NCBI GenBank assembly: GCA_032207245.1
Contig: CM063510.1
Coordinates: 158,264,258-158,328,257 of the forward strand
Direction: 5' to 3'
Length of the DNA: 64,000 bases
Source: Pardosa pseudoannulata
Taxonomy: Eukaryota; Arthropoda; Arachnida; Araneae; Lycosidae
In this document: positions 22,506-32,787 of the stretch, piece by piece
How the letters are laid out: the number at the start of each line of letters is the position of its first letter
Numbering within the stretch: the stretch's first letter is position 1
Translations under genes and position numbers: made by a program
Notes under the pieces: generated by a model
Told to the model about the DNA's origin: nothing
The model's database searches: none
The model's input: only the letters and a program-made list of their open reading frames with translations

Positions 22506-23695
22506 TACCCTTTTCTTATTCTTGATAATAGCACAATTGTTTTTAAATAAAATAGTATATCCACAGTCACACATTTTCGATAAGACAGTAAATTAATTTT
22601 TAGTTCTGGAACTAATAATGTATCAAAGATTTCTATATTTTGTTGTTTAGAATTCACTTCTGCTTTGATTAATACATTTCCCAGACCGGATACTTCTGTT
22701 GTTCCATTATTGGCCAGGCTAACCGCTTTAATTTCGGTTTCACTTATATCTTCAAATTTTGAATCATCTTTGCAGATGTGAGGAGTGTAACCACTATCAA
22801 GGCACCACATATTTTCTGTGTATTATGTCTTAATTCGAAGATTTTTCTCTATAGGAACCACATTGAGCGGCTCGGTGGCCGACTCGTTTACATTTGAAAC
22901 ACGTGATTTTCGAATCATCTTTCTCTTTCGGTTTGGAATATTCAGCATTCTTCGTCGCTCTTTTGTTTTTGTTATTCCATGGAGGAGGTTTTCGGCGAAA
23001 GTTATTAGCGATGAAAGCTCCGTCGTCGTTCTGTCGATCATCATGTCGTCGGGTGTCACTCTCTTCCACCACTTTAATTCGGAGTACTTCTGGTTTCGGA
23101 AGTTCGCCCCTGGATTCTATAGCACATCGAAACTTTTCGTAACTGGATGGCAAGCTGTAGAGTAACATCACAATTAATAAATCATCATCGATTTCAATAT
23201 CCATTTCAGAAAGTTTATCCACTATGTCAAAGAATTTGCGTAAATGATCGCGGATGCACACTGGAGAAGAATCGGCCAACTTATGCTGAATTAGCGATTT
23301 TAACAGCGAAGCTTTTCGAGCAGGGTCTATTGATTGCAAATTCTCTTCCAGTTTTTTCCATACATCCCGTGGAGTTTCACAGTTCTTTATTTGTTTGAGT
23401 TCAGAGGGAGATATACACAGAATTATATTGGCTTTTGCCTTTTCGTCCATTTCTGTCCATTTATCAAATTTTTTTTTCGATTTTGCATCATTTTCCTTTA
23501 ATTCTGGCTTTGTTTTCAAACCCGATACATATATCTATGAGTCATTTTTTTATCAAAAGAGCTTTCATTTGTATTCTCCATGTCTCATAATTGTCCTTGA
23601 TCGTTTCGATTTGAAAAGTTCCATAAGACGCCATATCACAAGTCGATCGCTCAACAAAGTCTATTTAACGTAAATAGAAGTCCATTTGCATTACT

Positions 23696-23709
23696 CTGGG
23701 CCCATAACC
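23696..23709 (-). promoter_or_regulatory. copia primer-binding site, initiator tRNA-Met anticodon arm
   Basis: The + strand CTGGGCCCATAACC is identical to the anticodon stem-loop of initiator tRNA-Met, so the minus-strand RNA (GGTTATGGGCCCAG) pairs with it. It lies three bases inside the 5' LTR. Drosophila copia is known to prime from this internal region using a half-tRNA, and the same logic applies here. Confidence 0.9.
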
Positions 23710-23712
23710 TAT

Positions 23713-23959
23713 TGGGCTTGGTAGCAGAGTGATATAAAAGAAATGCAATGTAGAATAGACAACATTTTAATTAAACGATCACGGACGTATTATACACAAC
23801 ACATCACGAACATTCCAAATACTACACTACAGAGTAACAAGTCATGCGCAGTACCAAACAAGGTGTGGCGCTCCAGTCGAGTTAGGATAATCCACTTCAC
23901 ATAGAGGTAGGGTAAATAACGAGGCAATGACAAATATAAAATGCAGGTAAAACCTAACA
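23713..23959 (-). repeat. 5' LTR of the copia element
   Basis: It starts TGTTAGGTTTTACC at 23959 on the minus strand and ends AAGCCCA at 23713. It is homologous over its length to 15330-15569. The promoter and polyadenylation signal expected here were not individually resolved. Confidence 0.92.
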
Positions 23960-24940
23960 TCTTTATTAAAATTTTTTCTCATTATCTTCAAAATCGTGAG
24001 TTCGTTGTCAGAGTTAACAACACTCTCTCAACACCTCGACCTATTCTTTCAGGGGTTCCTCAGGGTAGCAAACTGTTCAACGTTTATATTAATGATATGC
24101 CAACTGATCCACATATCGAGCTTTGCCTCTATGCAGATGACACAGCCATCCTCTCCCGACACAAACAAACACGTTGTGCATTCTCTACTATTTGGTACTA
24201 TTTGGAATTATCTTAAAATTTATGAATATTGGCTTTCTTGCTGGCGCATTAAGGTAAATCCAGCTAAATGTGCTGCCATGATTTTCACTACGAAAAATGT
24301 TTCTAATTTTATTGATCACAATAACTTTAAACTTTACGATGAAGATATTCCCTGGGAATCTTCTTATAAGTACCTAGGTGTTATCCTAGATTCCAAATTA
24401 AATTGGAGGCTTCATATCGAAAACATTGTTCGAAAAATGAAGGCTGCAATTGACACTCTAAATTTATATCTTAGTTATCGAAGTCGCCTGCATACGAAGT
24501 TATTGTTATATGAAAGTTATATCAGACCCATCATGACCTATGGTTGTCCTGTTTGAGGAACTGCCGCTCTTATCCATCTCAAGAGTCTTCAAGTTGTCCA
24601 AAATTCTGTCCTTAAAAAATGTGTTTCTGCTCCTTGGTACGTGAGGAATGATACGATTCATAATAATCTTAAAGTCAGGCCTGTTCTTCCTGAGTTCAAA
24701 AGACTTGCTTTACGTTTTCACCGAAGCATTGATTTTATTCAGAATCCTGTACTTCACAACCTCCCAGTGTATAATCCTGCTGTTCCAAGCTCGGCAAAAA
24801 GGCCTAGAGCATTATTATATCGCTCTTACATGGCCGTCCCTCCCTCAAAACGAAGGAGAGGGGGATGATTCATTTCTTGTTCTGATCAATTTTGCTTTTT
24901 TCACGCAACCTGTTAAGTCCGAGTGGTACGGTTAGTAACG
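23960..24940 (+). pseudogene. jockey-type LINE reverse transcriptase, 5'-truncated
   Basis: Coding sequence starts directly at the copia LTR edge. Reverse transcriptase motifs appear in order: ILSGVPQGS (the following VLGP-type residues are missing), CLYADDTAI with the catalytic Asp pair near 24130, WRIKVNPAKCAAMIF, YKYLGVILDSKLNW, then the thumb region with YIRPIMTYGCPV and APWYVRNDTIHN, ending in a KRPRALL-type tail near 24820. A frameshift near 24070-24220 and a stop at 24555 break it. Jockey elements are mainly arthropod LINEs. At 24912-24990 the 3' part contains a tRNA-like patch (GAGTGGTACGGTTAG and GGTTGTTGGTTCTGTCCCC). Confidence 0.88.
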
Positions 24941-24994
24941 TCCGCTCATTTGCTCACAATCCAGAGGTTGTTGGTTCTGTCCCCGGCGACGACC

Positions 24995-25892
24995 ATAACT
25001 GGCAAATTTTTCTAAAATCAAGATTTATTGTATTTTTACCTTTTTAATTGTTTTTTGCTATATTTTAATAGTGAAGTACCGTTTTCTTTATTTTTTGGCA
25101 TATTTTATGTAATTTTTCCAATTTTTTGGGTATCGTATCATTCCGCTACTTTGCTCTAGCTTATTTTTGTTTTCGTAATGTTTCGTCTTGTTTTATGTTA
25201 TAAAAATACAAAATATGCTAAATAAAAATGCTAAATAAAAATTTTAAAATTTTATAAAATCCAAAAATATATCTTTTTGTTAGTGCTGTTACTTTTGATT
25301 ATTTTTATTTGCTGTACCAAGTTGCAATTTTTTATAGTCCGTTTTTTTGTATCATTGTATTACTTACTTGTTATATTTTATGAGCATCATGTTGTTGAAT
25401 CTATGTATTGCTGATAACCATACCAAATGGTCATTGTCAAGGTTACAGTCTAATTATCCCATAATTAGAGAACGCGTTGGTTACTCATAATTTTGTTATG
25501 AGAACGTTCTCACCTCCTCGCTCTCTTGTGAGCTGGAGTGTATTAAATTTTTGTTTGGATTACTTTTTGCCTTGAGGCCTAAATTTATGTTTTGTTCTGC
25601 TTACGTTCGGAGGTTAAAGTGAAGACCTTCCACTTCACTAGGTACTCCGTTAAACCCAATTACCTTGAACTTGACCTAACATCTTGTTCTTTCAGATTCT
25701 TGTTGTTCACTAGCTAAAAAGATTACTTTAAAACTATTGTGCAAATAGTTGAGAAATAAATATTTTACTAGAAAAATACGCGTAACGATGGCAAAACAGA
25801 GCTCGTCTATAAAAGTTCACTGTTGGAACACCGAATAATTAATAAATGTAATACTAATCCACTTGTTCTAAATTCGTAGTTACTAAACTAGA
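24995..25892. other. AT-rich stretch, nothing recognised
   Basis: No coding motif, SINE or terminal repeat was found. Part may be LINE 3' untranslated sequence, but no poly(A) or repeat tail marks an end. Confidence 0.4.
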
Positions 25893-25900
25893 CTATAGAC

Positions 25901-26843
25901 CAGGGGTCGGTAACCTGTTTGTCCTTAAGGGCGCAATACTAAATTTGAAACTCACCGAGGGCGCATATTTTACAGATAATCAACAGGTATAAATAGGCAT
26001 TAAAAAAAAACAGATTTTTTATAACTTTTTTTTATTGGTATCACACCTAATGATACATAAAATTCAGTGTGAAACTTGAGTTTTTTGCAACGTGTTTATA
26101 GCTGAAACTATTTCTTTTTTATTTTTAAATTTTTCAAAAAGTGAATCAGCAGCTTCTAACATGGCTTTTTTCACTAATTCTCCATCCGTAAATGGTTTTT
26201 TATTCTTAGCTAGCAAATGCGATATTTTATATGACGCGATCTTTGCTGCTTTATGTTGTTGCAGTGGTTTAGTAAAAAAAACTTTGCTGGTTAGTTATTG
26301 AACATTTTAAAGAAATAATTTTTTTTTTCTAATTTCAGAGTTCATTGGATAGTCACTATCAAAATTGGTATAAACGGTCTTAAAATGTCGTTCAATATTA
26401 CTTTTCTTGGGAATCGCAACACTATTATTGCACAACAAACAAATACAGTTCCCTTTGTAATCAACGAAACAATATAGATGTTCCCATTCATCGTTAAAAT
26501 AATATGTTCTCTTTCTTTTACATTTATCCATGAACGGTTTTGAAAGAAAAGAATTATTTCGGATTACTTGGTAGTTTTAAAGGCACGGTCTACGCGTGGT
26601 CTATTCGAAATACGATCACACACTAACAAAAAATACGTGCGTGTTATTAGATAAGCTCAATGTTAGCAAACTGCTAGTCTATGCACAATCCTAAACTAAA
26701 CTGACTATTTGCTGTATATCGCCGTTTGACAAGAGTAAGTAAATCTCTCTGGCTATCATACATTTACATTAGTCCAGCGAGGGCGCATTAAAAATCGATC
26801 GGGGGCGCTATGGCGCCCGCGGGCGCAGCGTTGCCTACCCATG
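25901..26843 (-). mobile_element. hAT element with perfect 8-bp target duplication
   Basis: The ends are CAGGGGTCGGTAACCTG on the left and CATGGGTAGGCAACGCT on the inverted right, flanked by identical CTATAGAC at 25893-25900 and 26844-26851. The subterminal regions are rich in GGGCGC. The minus strand encodes only the N-terminal part of a hAT transposase, so the 943-bp element has lost the catalytic core. Confidence 0.93.
26064..26531 (-). pseudogene. hAT transposase N-terminal region (GTF2IRD2/ZBED type)
   Basis: From the ATG at 26531 the frame opens MDKCKRKRTYYFNDEWE, then CICLLCNNSVAIPKKSNIER, a BED-like zinc-binding segment (C-x2-C). After a frame break near 26300 it continues with SYKISHLLAKNKKPFTDGEL and VKKAMLEAADSLFEK before a stop at 26064. 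This order (LCNxxVA, SYxIAxLLAK-KPFTDGE) is the hallmark of GTF2IRD2-type hAT proteins. The catalytic and dimerisation regions are absent. Confidence 0.85.
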
Positions 26844-27021
26844 CTATAGACAGTCTATTATTCGGAATAAGGAAAGATAGAACCTACAGAGATTATAATT
26901 TTTAGATACTATAAGATCACAAATGTCCATGAGCAAGGATGAAGTTGACATTAAAAAAGTTGTAAATTAGGTTCTCCCAAGACAAGTTATGCCTAAAGAT
27001 TAAATTTCGAAAGATTAGTTG

Positions 27022-27131
27022 CAGAATGATGGCTGAATAGTCAGGGCGCTGATCTGTGGTATCGGAATTCGTGGGTTGAAATCTAACAGCGGAATGGATG
27101 TTAGTAGCAGTTCAGAATCGTCTTTAATCCA
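27022..27131 (+). repeat. SINE-A, degenerate 5' half
   Basis: The phrases GATGGCTGAATAGTCAGGGC, TTCGTGGGTTGAAATC and ATGGATGTTAGTAGCAGTTC follow the SINE-A order with many substitutions. The tail is missing. Confidence 0.7.
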
Positions 27132-27637
27132 TCCACTGACCACCCTCCCCACCGTTTTCCCGTTCAAAACAGTCACCCGTTTCGTAAATTCCAGACGGAA
27201 CTTACTGTATAATACTAGAGTTGTGGGTTTAAAAGTTGTCAGGCTACTTTTAAGTTATTTTCTCTGCAAGGTAAAGGAGTTCCGTTACGCAAAATTAGTT
27301 TCTTTCATTTATTATCGCTTTGCAATATTTTTTTTCCTCAAAAGTGTGTTATACGAGTGCGAACGAGAAAGGGTCGACAGGTCCGTTTTCGAACAGGAAT
27401 TCGCTGTCGAACCCCCGTCGACGCGTCCGTTCAATGGGTTAAACAATAGGACCCTGTTAAAGGATTAGTTTTTAATCCTTCGGTCCAGGTGGCCAATAAC
27501 GACAAAACCTGTAATTGGTCACACAATAAAAGATATTTGTAAAATAAAGCTCCCTCTGGCGACTGTATTGTGAACCTACTAAAACCGTAACCAACAATAA
27601 TGTAAAATCATTTCTCTAGAGTTCGTAGAGGGTACTA

Positions 27638-27828
27638 GTAGTCAACGGGGTAGAATCCCAGTTCTGGGGGCTGACCTCCATGTTTTTGGCTCCATTTTTG
27701 TACAAGTGATCGCCAAATTGTCGCCAAGTAATGTTTACAATTGGTACTTCATTTTGTATTAAATTCATACCCAATTTCAAAGCATATTTTGAATACAAAA
27801 AGGTTTGAAATTTTTTTAAGATGAATAC

Positions 27829-27865
<37 letters not shown>

Positions 27866-27994
27866 AAAATAAAAATAGAGCAAGGTGTGCCAGAAAACTG
27901 GGTTCTAGAATTTGGCGGCATCTCCCAAGCTTGGCGTACCCACTGAACTTGGTTCGGCTGACCCCCTGAACTGGGATTTAGCCGTCAACGGTTA
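27638..27994. mobile_element. TIR element with CGCCAAG motifs
   Basis: The ends are imperfect inverted repeats sharing AATCCCAGTTC followed by GGGGG (left near 27653, inverted right near 27970). Inside are GATCGCCAAATTGTCGCCAA, CATGTTTTTGGC and an A-run of about 27 bases at 27836-27862. The interior motifs link it to the CAGATGC family, although the extreme ends differ. The boundaries are approximate. Confidence 0.6.
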
Positions 27995-28115
27995 ATTGTC
28001 ATGATCAACATTTGGTGGAGATAAATGAACCTAACGTAAAGAGAATCTGCCTGCCTCCTCTTTACACGACTGCTACACATCTCAGGTTACATCGAAAAAG
28101 AATATCGGATGTCAT

Positions 28116-28116
28116 T

Positions 28117-28187
<71 letters not shown>
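28116..28187. repeat. (CA)n(TA)n compound microsatellite
   Basis: About 25 bp of CA is followed by about 46 bp of TA. Repetitive ORFs through it are artefacts. Confidence 0.97.
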
Positions 28188-28190
<3 letters not shown>

Positions 28191-28452
28191 AGGTTTTATT
28201 ATTTGCTATCTTATGTAAACACTGTCCTCTAAAGTGGACTTTAATAATAGTTATATAGATATAGCTATTCGTCATTGTCAGGGTCACATGAAAACTATAT
28301 TATATTTGTAAGATTATAACGACAAGAAAAATATGTAATTTTTTATCACCATCGTTTTCATCGTTCATTTGTAGTTAAAAGCTGAGGACCAATGGAAAGA
28401 GATGGTAAACCGAGAGATGAAAAAATAAACTGGGAAACATATTAGTAGCTTG

Positions 28453-28681
28453 TTGGTTGAATGGTTTGGAAACACTACGGTATACTTACTTGACCTTTAT
28501 ATTTGACCTTTTTATTATTTACTTGACTTTTATATTTGCTTCGCAATGGCTAATGAGAGTGGGACCTACTGTTAAAAGCCGATTCCAAAAGAACTAGGAA
28601 CACCCGTGATAGCAATGGTGTTCGACCCACGAAACTCTGTTACCGAAAAACGGCGTCCTACACATTTGGCCAAGAAATAAG
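28453..28681 (-). repeat. SINE-A, old copy with internal insertion
   Basis: In reverse orientation: GGTTTGGAAACACTACGGT, then about 70 bp of unrelated AT-rich sequence, then TGGCTAATGAGAGTGGGACC, AGCCGATTCC, TTCGACCCACGAAACTC and CATTTGGCC. The order matches an inverted SINE-A with heavy divergence. Confidence 0.65.
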
Positions 28682-29040
28682 TTGTGGGGGAAAATGTGAA
28701 AAGTGCAGGGTTATGTAACTTGGTTGTTATGATTTCTTTGCAAATTTATTTTGCCTTCCCATGAAGTCGCCAGAACATTTCATTTGATGTACTTACCAAA
28801 AACATTCGTGAATCTGGAAAAATCATATTACCGAAATTGAAGAAATGGGATGGTTTAAATAATTATGCCTTTTAATTGTTAGAAGTGCTTTAGAAAGACA
28901 GTTATTGTTGTGATTTTCTTTTTGTTATCTGTTTGTTAGCAATGTCTCATTGTTATCTTTTATCTGTTGATGCCACTACTGAGAAGTAATTATAGCTTCT
29001 ACTCCATACGCAACTGGAATCGGTTTAACAATATTCAGTT
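28682..29040. other. Upstream flank of the repeat-protein locus
   Basis: No repeat family was recognised. It would hold the promoter and 5' untranslated region of the 29041 coding region, but no distinctive core promoter element could be singled out. Confidence 0.35.
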
Positions 29041-32000
29041 ATGAGAAGGGACTCACATATGCTGTACGGAATTATAAATGTTATATTAGTGTTACTCGTA
29101 ACCTTAGCAGTTTCTCTCGACTTCGTAGCTTCAGTTATTCTGAAGGCCGTCGGAGATTACTATGAAATGGTGTCTAAAAATAGTAGTTTAGGTCCACAAA
29201 ATAAGCCTACTGAACCTTCAGATTTGATGACTGCTTCGTCAGTATTGAGAAACCAGTACAGAGTTAAGAGAATACATAGTCTACAGCCAGGTCGTAACGT
29301 CAAAAAAGGATCTGACGGTCAACAGTATGCTAATGGTGGTCAAACGCGTGCAATTGAAAGTAAAGCTCTTGCGCTCAACATGTTAAAAGATTACCATAGA
29401 GGGTTTCGAAGAAGAACTTCAAAGGTGAAAAGTTATGATCAAACTCTACTCTACAAGCATAAAAAGCAATTTAATAGAAAACTGCCAGATAATAATGTTG
29501 GTGATGTTACACTGTCGTTCTACCAAAAGAGAAAGTTCATGATTTCGAGACCGAAAGTTCGTCTGAACGTTTTGATCGAAGAAAACAAAATTTCCACGCC
29601 TTCGCCAATCCACTTTCGGAATGACAGAAAAGCAAAAATATCGTACTCTCGTATAACCAAAAGAGCAAGAAAGAAAAAAGCCAAATTTCACCAGAGAGGC
29701 GGTTTGAGAACTACAGAATCGAGAACTGAACCAAGAATTGGCATATCGAGATTACAGAAAAATACTTTTGGAACTCAAAGTAAGAAGGAATTCCCCACAG
29801 ATAGTTTGGAACAACCAAAGATCGTTAAAACTGTTTTTCATTTTAACTCAATGGAGAAATTTCAGTATCAAAACTTTTCAAAAAAATTCATCTGAAAGAG
29901 GAAAAAGACGTGGAAAAATTAAATGAAAAATATCCTCTTCCATTTCCAACATCTTCCTAAAGTGAATTTAAAATACGTGCTCAAGAAACGAGAGGAAAAA
30001 GCGTCCCCCTATCGACAAACAAGAAAAGCTTAACAAAACTCGTGGAAGTATTTATAGTCAAGACAAAGGAAGTGCCATGGCTGCCGAACCACGGTTTCCA
30101 ATTTCTTATTAGACGGCCTTCTAAATTCTACTAATGCAGGAATCGATAGAACAAGGAGAAATAACTATTCACCAGAAAAAAACTGTTCCAGCTGTTTAAC
30201 CACACAAAGCTCAAACATAAATAACTCTACAATTAATTTTTTCAAAAGCAGTGGGATCAAAAAACGACACAGGAGATATAAACTTTGAAGAAAATAAGAG
30301 AGGTGTACCTGATGATGCCTCGAGGAACCATTTCGGAAAAAGAAGCCCTGTTTTTACGAAAGGACGCCAAAATATGCCTTTAAAACACACCCTGTGCAGT
30401 CCTTACTGTCTACAAACTTCATTAACTCCTGTGAGGGTTCATAATTTTACAAAAACTAAGACAAAACACCGAGAAAACCAATCATTTTCAAAAAACTATG
30501 TGAGAAACAAACTATTCAACGCTGAAAAGCGACCAGCGTCATCGTTTAACCCTTTGAAAACTTACTAGATGACATGGGTACTTGTGAACATATTCGTATA
30601 TCAACACATTGGAACATACCGGTTATTAAAAAGCATTCATCAAACCATCGCTTGGTAGCTTATCCATCATCAAGTGTTGCTTATAAATACACTGATATGA
30701 AAGGATATAGTATTCATCCCGTTTTAAAACTCCGCTCTACTCCAGTGATAAAGCAGAACCACAAGAACTCGAATGGAACAAACCGGAGACCAAAAATGAC
30801 TGTTAACTCAAAAAAACATGACCTGAAGAAGGATACTTTGATAAGTATAATAAGTGATCCTAGACCTGAACTTAGCCTTGATTTACAATTTAAAAACAAA
30901 AATAAAAATGTCGGTATTTTAAGAAATTATTCCACTATTTACCGTGGAACATATTTAAAGTTCAAAAACCATTTCAATGAGGTGTCCAACAAAGCAAAGA
31001 CTCAAAATTATTCGAGTAACAAATTTGTAGGGGAGAAGGGTACAGTTGGGAAAATGTTAGATTTAAATGAGAGATTCGGTCAAACAGCCTTCCATAAAAC
31101 GTTCAAAGCTCATGGAAATAACCTTCATATAGGTAATATATCGAATGTAAACATATCTAAATCCACTAATTTAGGAATGCAATACGACACCTCAGAGGGG
31201 ATAATCCCTGAAAGTTATACAAAATATTTTTTGGAAATCCCAATAGCTCGAAAATTCTCAATGAGCACAAATGGAACCAGCAGCACTGCGTCAAGAATTA
31301 ATAGCTTTCCATATGGATATTCCACTATAATGAATCCAACGTCTCGATATTTCTCCATGAACACAAACCGGATCAGCAGCACTTCGTCTAGAAATGAAAT
31401 CACGCCTGAATCATCAACTGTGGTGCATGCAGAACTCCCAGCACCTTGGGGTTTCTTAATGAACATAAACCAAAGTACCAGCACTTCATATAAGAATAAT
31501 AGCCTTTCTAAATCATCTAGTTTCACTACTGCAACGAATCCACAGCTTTTATCTTCACGATATTTATTAATAAGCACAAATCGGACCAGCAGTCCAGAGC
31601 CTAAAGATAAAATCCTTTCTAAACCATCTGGCTTCACTACTGCAACTAATCCACAGCTTACAGCTTCACGATATTTCTTAATAAGCTCGAATCGGACCAG
31701 CAGTCCTGCGTTCAAAGAAAAAATCCTTTCTAAATCCTCTGACTTCACTACTGCAATGAATCCACAGCTTCCAATATTACGATATTTCTTAATAAGCTCA
31801 AATCGGACCAGCAGTCCTGCGTTCAAAGAAAAAATCCTTTCTAAATCCTCTGACTTCACTACTGCAATGAATCCACAGCTTCCAATATTACGATATTTCT
31901 TAATAAGCTCAAATCGGACCAACAGTCCTGCGTCTAAAGATAAAATCCTTCCTAAATCATCTAAATCATCTGACTTCACTACTGAAATGAAGCCACAGCT

Positions 32001-32778
32001 TCCATTATCACGATATTTCTTAATATGCGCAAACTGGACAAGCAGTCCTGCGTCTGTAGACAAAATCCTTTCTAAATCATCTGGCTTCCCTACTACCATG
32101 AATCCACAGTTTCCAATATCACGATATTTCTTAATAAACACACACGGGACCAGCAGCCCTCCAACGAAAGATAAAATCCATACCACTCCACTTGGTTTCA
32201 CTTCCGTAACGAATCCTGAACTCCCAGCGTCTCGAGATTTCTTAATAAGCACAAATCGGATCAACATCCCTCGACATACAGATAAAGTCTTTCCTGTATT
32301 CTCTACAACGCCGAATTCAGAATTTTCAGCATCTCGATATATATCAGTGAATCTGAACAGAACCAGTAACACTACGACTAAAAATAGAATCCTTTTCGAA
32401 TCCTCTACATTCTCCACATTAATGAATTTTCAACAAGGTAACGATGATTTCGCAGAGAACCTAAAAAGTTCCACCCATTTCTCTGACCTGGAAGGAACCC
32501 ACCGGGTTGATGATTCCGAGTTTCCCAAATGGTTGGAATTGTCCGCGGTTCTTCTGAATACCTGGATTAACTGCACCGATGTCAATTTGCTAGGGATAGC
32601 GGCAGAAGACGAGCAGCAAGTTTTCGGATATTCTGATGAACTATCCTTTGAAGAGATGGCGTACTTGGATCCTAGCTTGTCTCCCATTGCACTTATTGCC
32701 CGAGCGATAAAGTGGCTCTTATTAGGTAATTTAACTGCGTACTTGAATCGTTTCGTATGGAAGACAATTAATTTGTAG
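29041..32778 (+). CDS. Unrecognised repeat-bearing, probably secreted or membrane protein; frame interrupted
   Basis: I do not recognise this gene. Three parts follow on one strand without introns. (1) At 29041-29895 is a start ATG, a hydrophobic stretch at residues 9-34 (NVILVLLVTLAVSLDFVASV) that could be a signal anchor, then Lys/Arg-rich sequence (SRITKRARKKKAKFH). (2) At 29884-30573 the coding frame moves 1-0-1-2-1-2-1 (position modulo 3), with continuous coding-like peptide at each step, e.g. KEEKDVEKLNEKYPLPFP and then LPKVNLKYVLKKREEKA. (3) At 30574-32778 is a clean 734-residue frame with a tandem 37-residue repeat and a C-terminal non-repeat region ending FVWKTINL. Removing the shifts would leave one frame of roughly 1,240 codons. 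Either the locus is decaying or the assembly has indels here; the clean 2.2-kb frame argues against a long-dead gene. Confidence 0.55.
29884..30573 (+). pseudogene. Frameshifted middle section of the repeat-protein locus
   Basis: Six one-base frame changes are needed here. They fall at a run of A's (29881-29886), near 29955, 30030, 30108, in the A6 run at 30259-30264, and near 30550. Between shifts each segment is open and of similar Lys/Asn/Ser-rich character, unlike random frames nearby. At the last shift the continuing frame reads PFENLLDD directly into MGTCEHIRIS, so the ATG at 30574 need not be a true start. Confidence 0.6.
31231..32420 (+). repeat. Tandem 111-bp (37-residue) coding repeat, about 10-11 units
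   Basis: Unit starts fall at 31333, 31426, 31537, 31648, 31759, 31870, 31990, 32101, 32212 and 32314, mostly spaced 111 bp. One 120-bp unit has an extra KSS, and units of 93 and 102 bp are shorter. The consensus reads NPQLPxSRYFLISTNRTSS then PAxKDKILSKSSGFTT. Most units carry an N-glycosylation sequon (NRT, NGT, NQS, NWT). Two neighbouring stretches (from about 31690 and about 31801) are identical over a full period, a sign of recent unequal exchange. Because 111 is divisible by three, the opposite strand stays open for 400 codons (31215-32417). Confidence 0.93.
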
Positions 32779-32787
32779 AATGTGTGT

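Larger units (their letters stand above)
15592..23634 (-). pseudogene. copia gag-pol polyprotein, broken
   Basis: Gag begins at the ATG at 23634 (MASYGTFQIETI) and contains a stop and frameshift near 23540. A CCHC zinc knuckle CFKCKRVGHRAAQC follows near 22890. Protease shows WCLDSGYTPHIC with the catalytic Asp at about 22800. Integrase shows the WHCRIGHLN and CEVC zinc ligands near 21090-20980 and the core SDNGGEF near 20700. Reverse transcriptase shows SLYGLKQAGRCWN and IYVDDILFMS near 16730 and 16590. RNase H shows YTDADWG and SSTEAK near 16100-15970. It ends LIFE-stop at 15592. Several indels and three insertions disrupt it. The capsid, protease, integrase and polymerase would normally act in cytoplasmic particles. 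Confidence 0.92.
15330..23959 (-). mobile_element. Ty1/copia LTR retrotransposon, inactive, with nested insertions
   Basis: This is a complete copia-type provirus on the minus strand, with LTRs at 23713-23959 (5') and 15330-15569 (3'), a primer-binding site, a polypurine tract, and gag and pol remnants in the order capsid-zinc knuckle, protease, integrase, reverse transcriptase, RNase H. Three later insertions (16964-19483, 20082-20258, 21143-22505) account for about 4 kb; without them the element is about 4.6 kb, the usual copia size. The LTRs differ at several positions and pol is broken, so the copy is old and inactive. No matching 5-bp target duplication was found. Confidence 0.93.

Noticed and set aside
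22818..23673. Several + strand ORFs of 80-115 codons
   Set aside because: They are shadows of the copia gag region, which shows the CCHC zinc knuckle on the minus strand.
15330..23964. 5-bp target duplication for the copia element
   Set aside because: Flanks TGTAT and TCTTT do not match; the left flank also does not continue the jockey coding sequence, so rearrangement or divergence is assumed and no simple insertion is claimed.
27404..27430. GTCGACGCGTCCG resembling a cDNA-library adaptor
   Set aside because: It is an incomplete match to adaptor sequence and sits in continuous genomic context without vector sequence; coincidence is the simpler reading.
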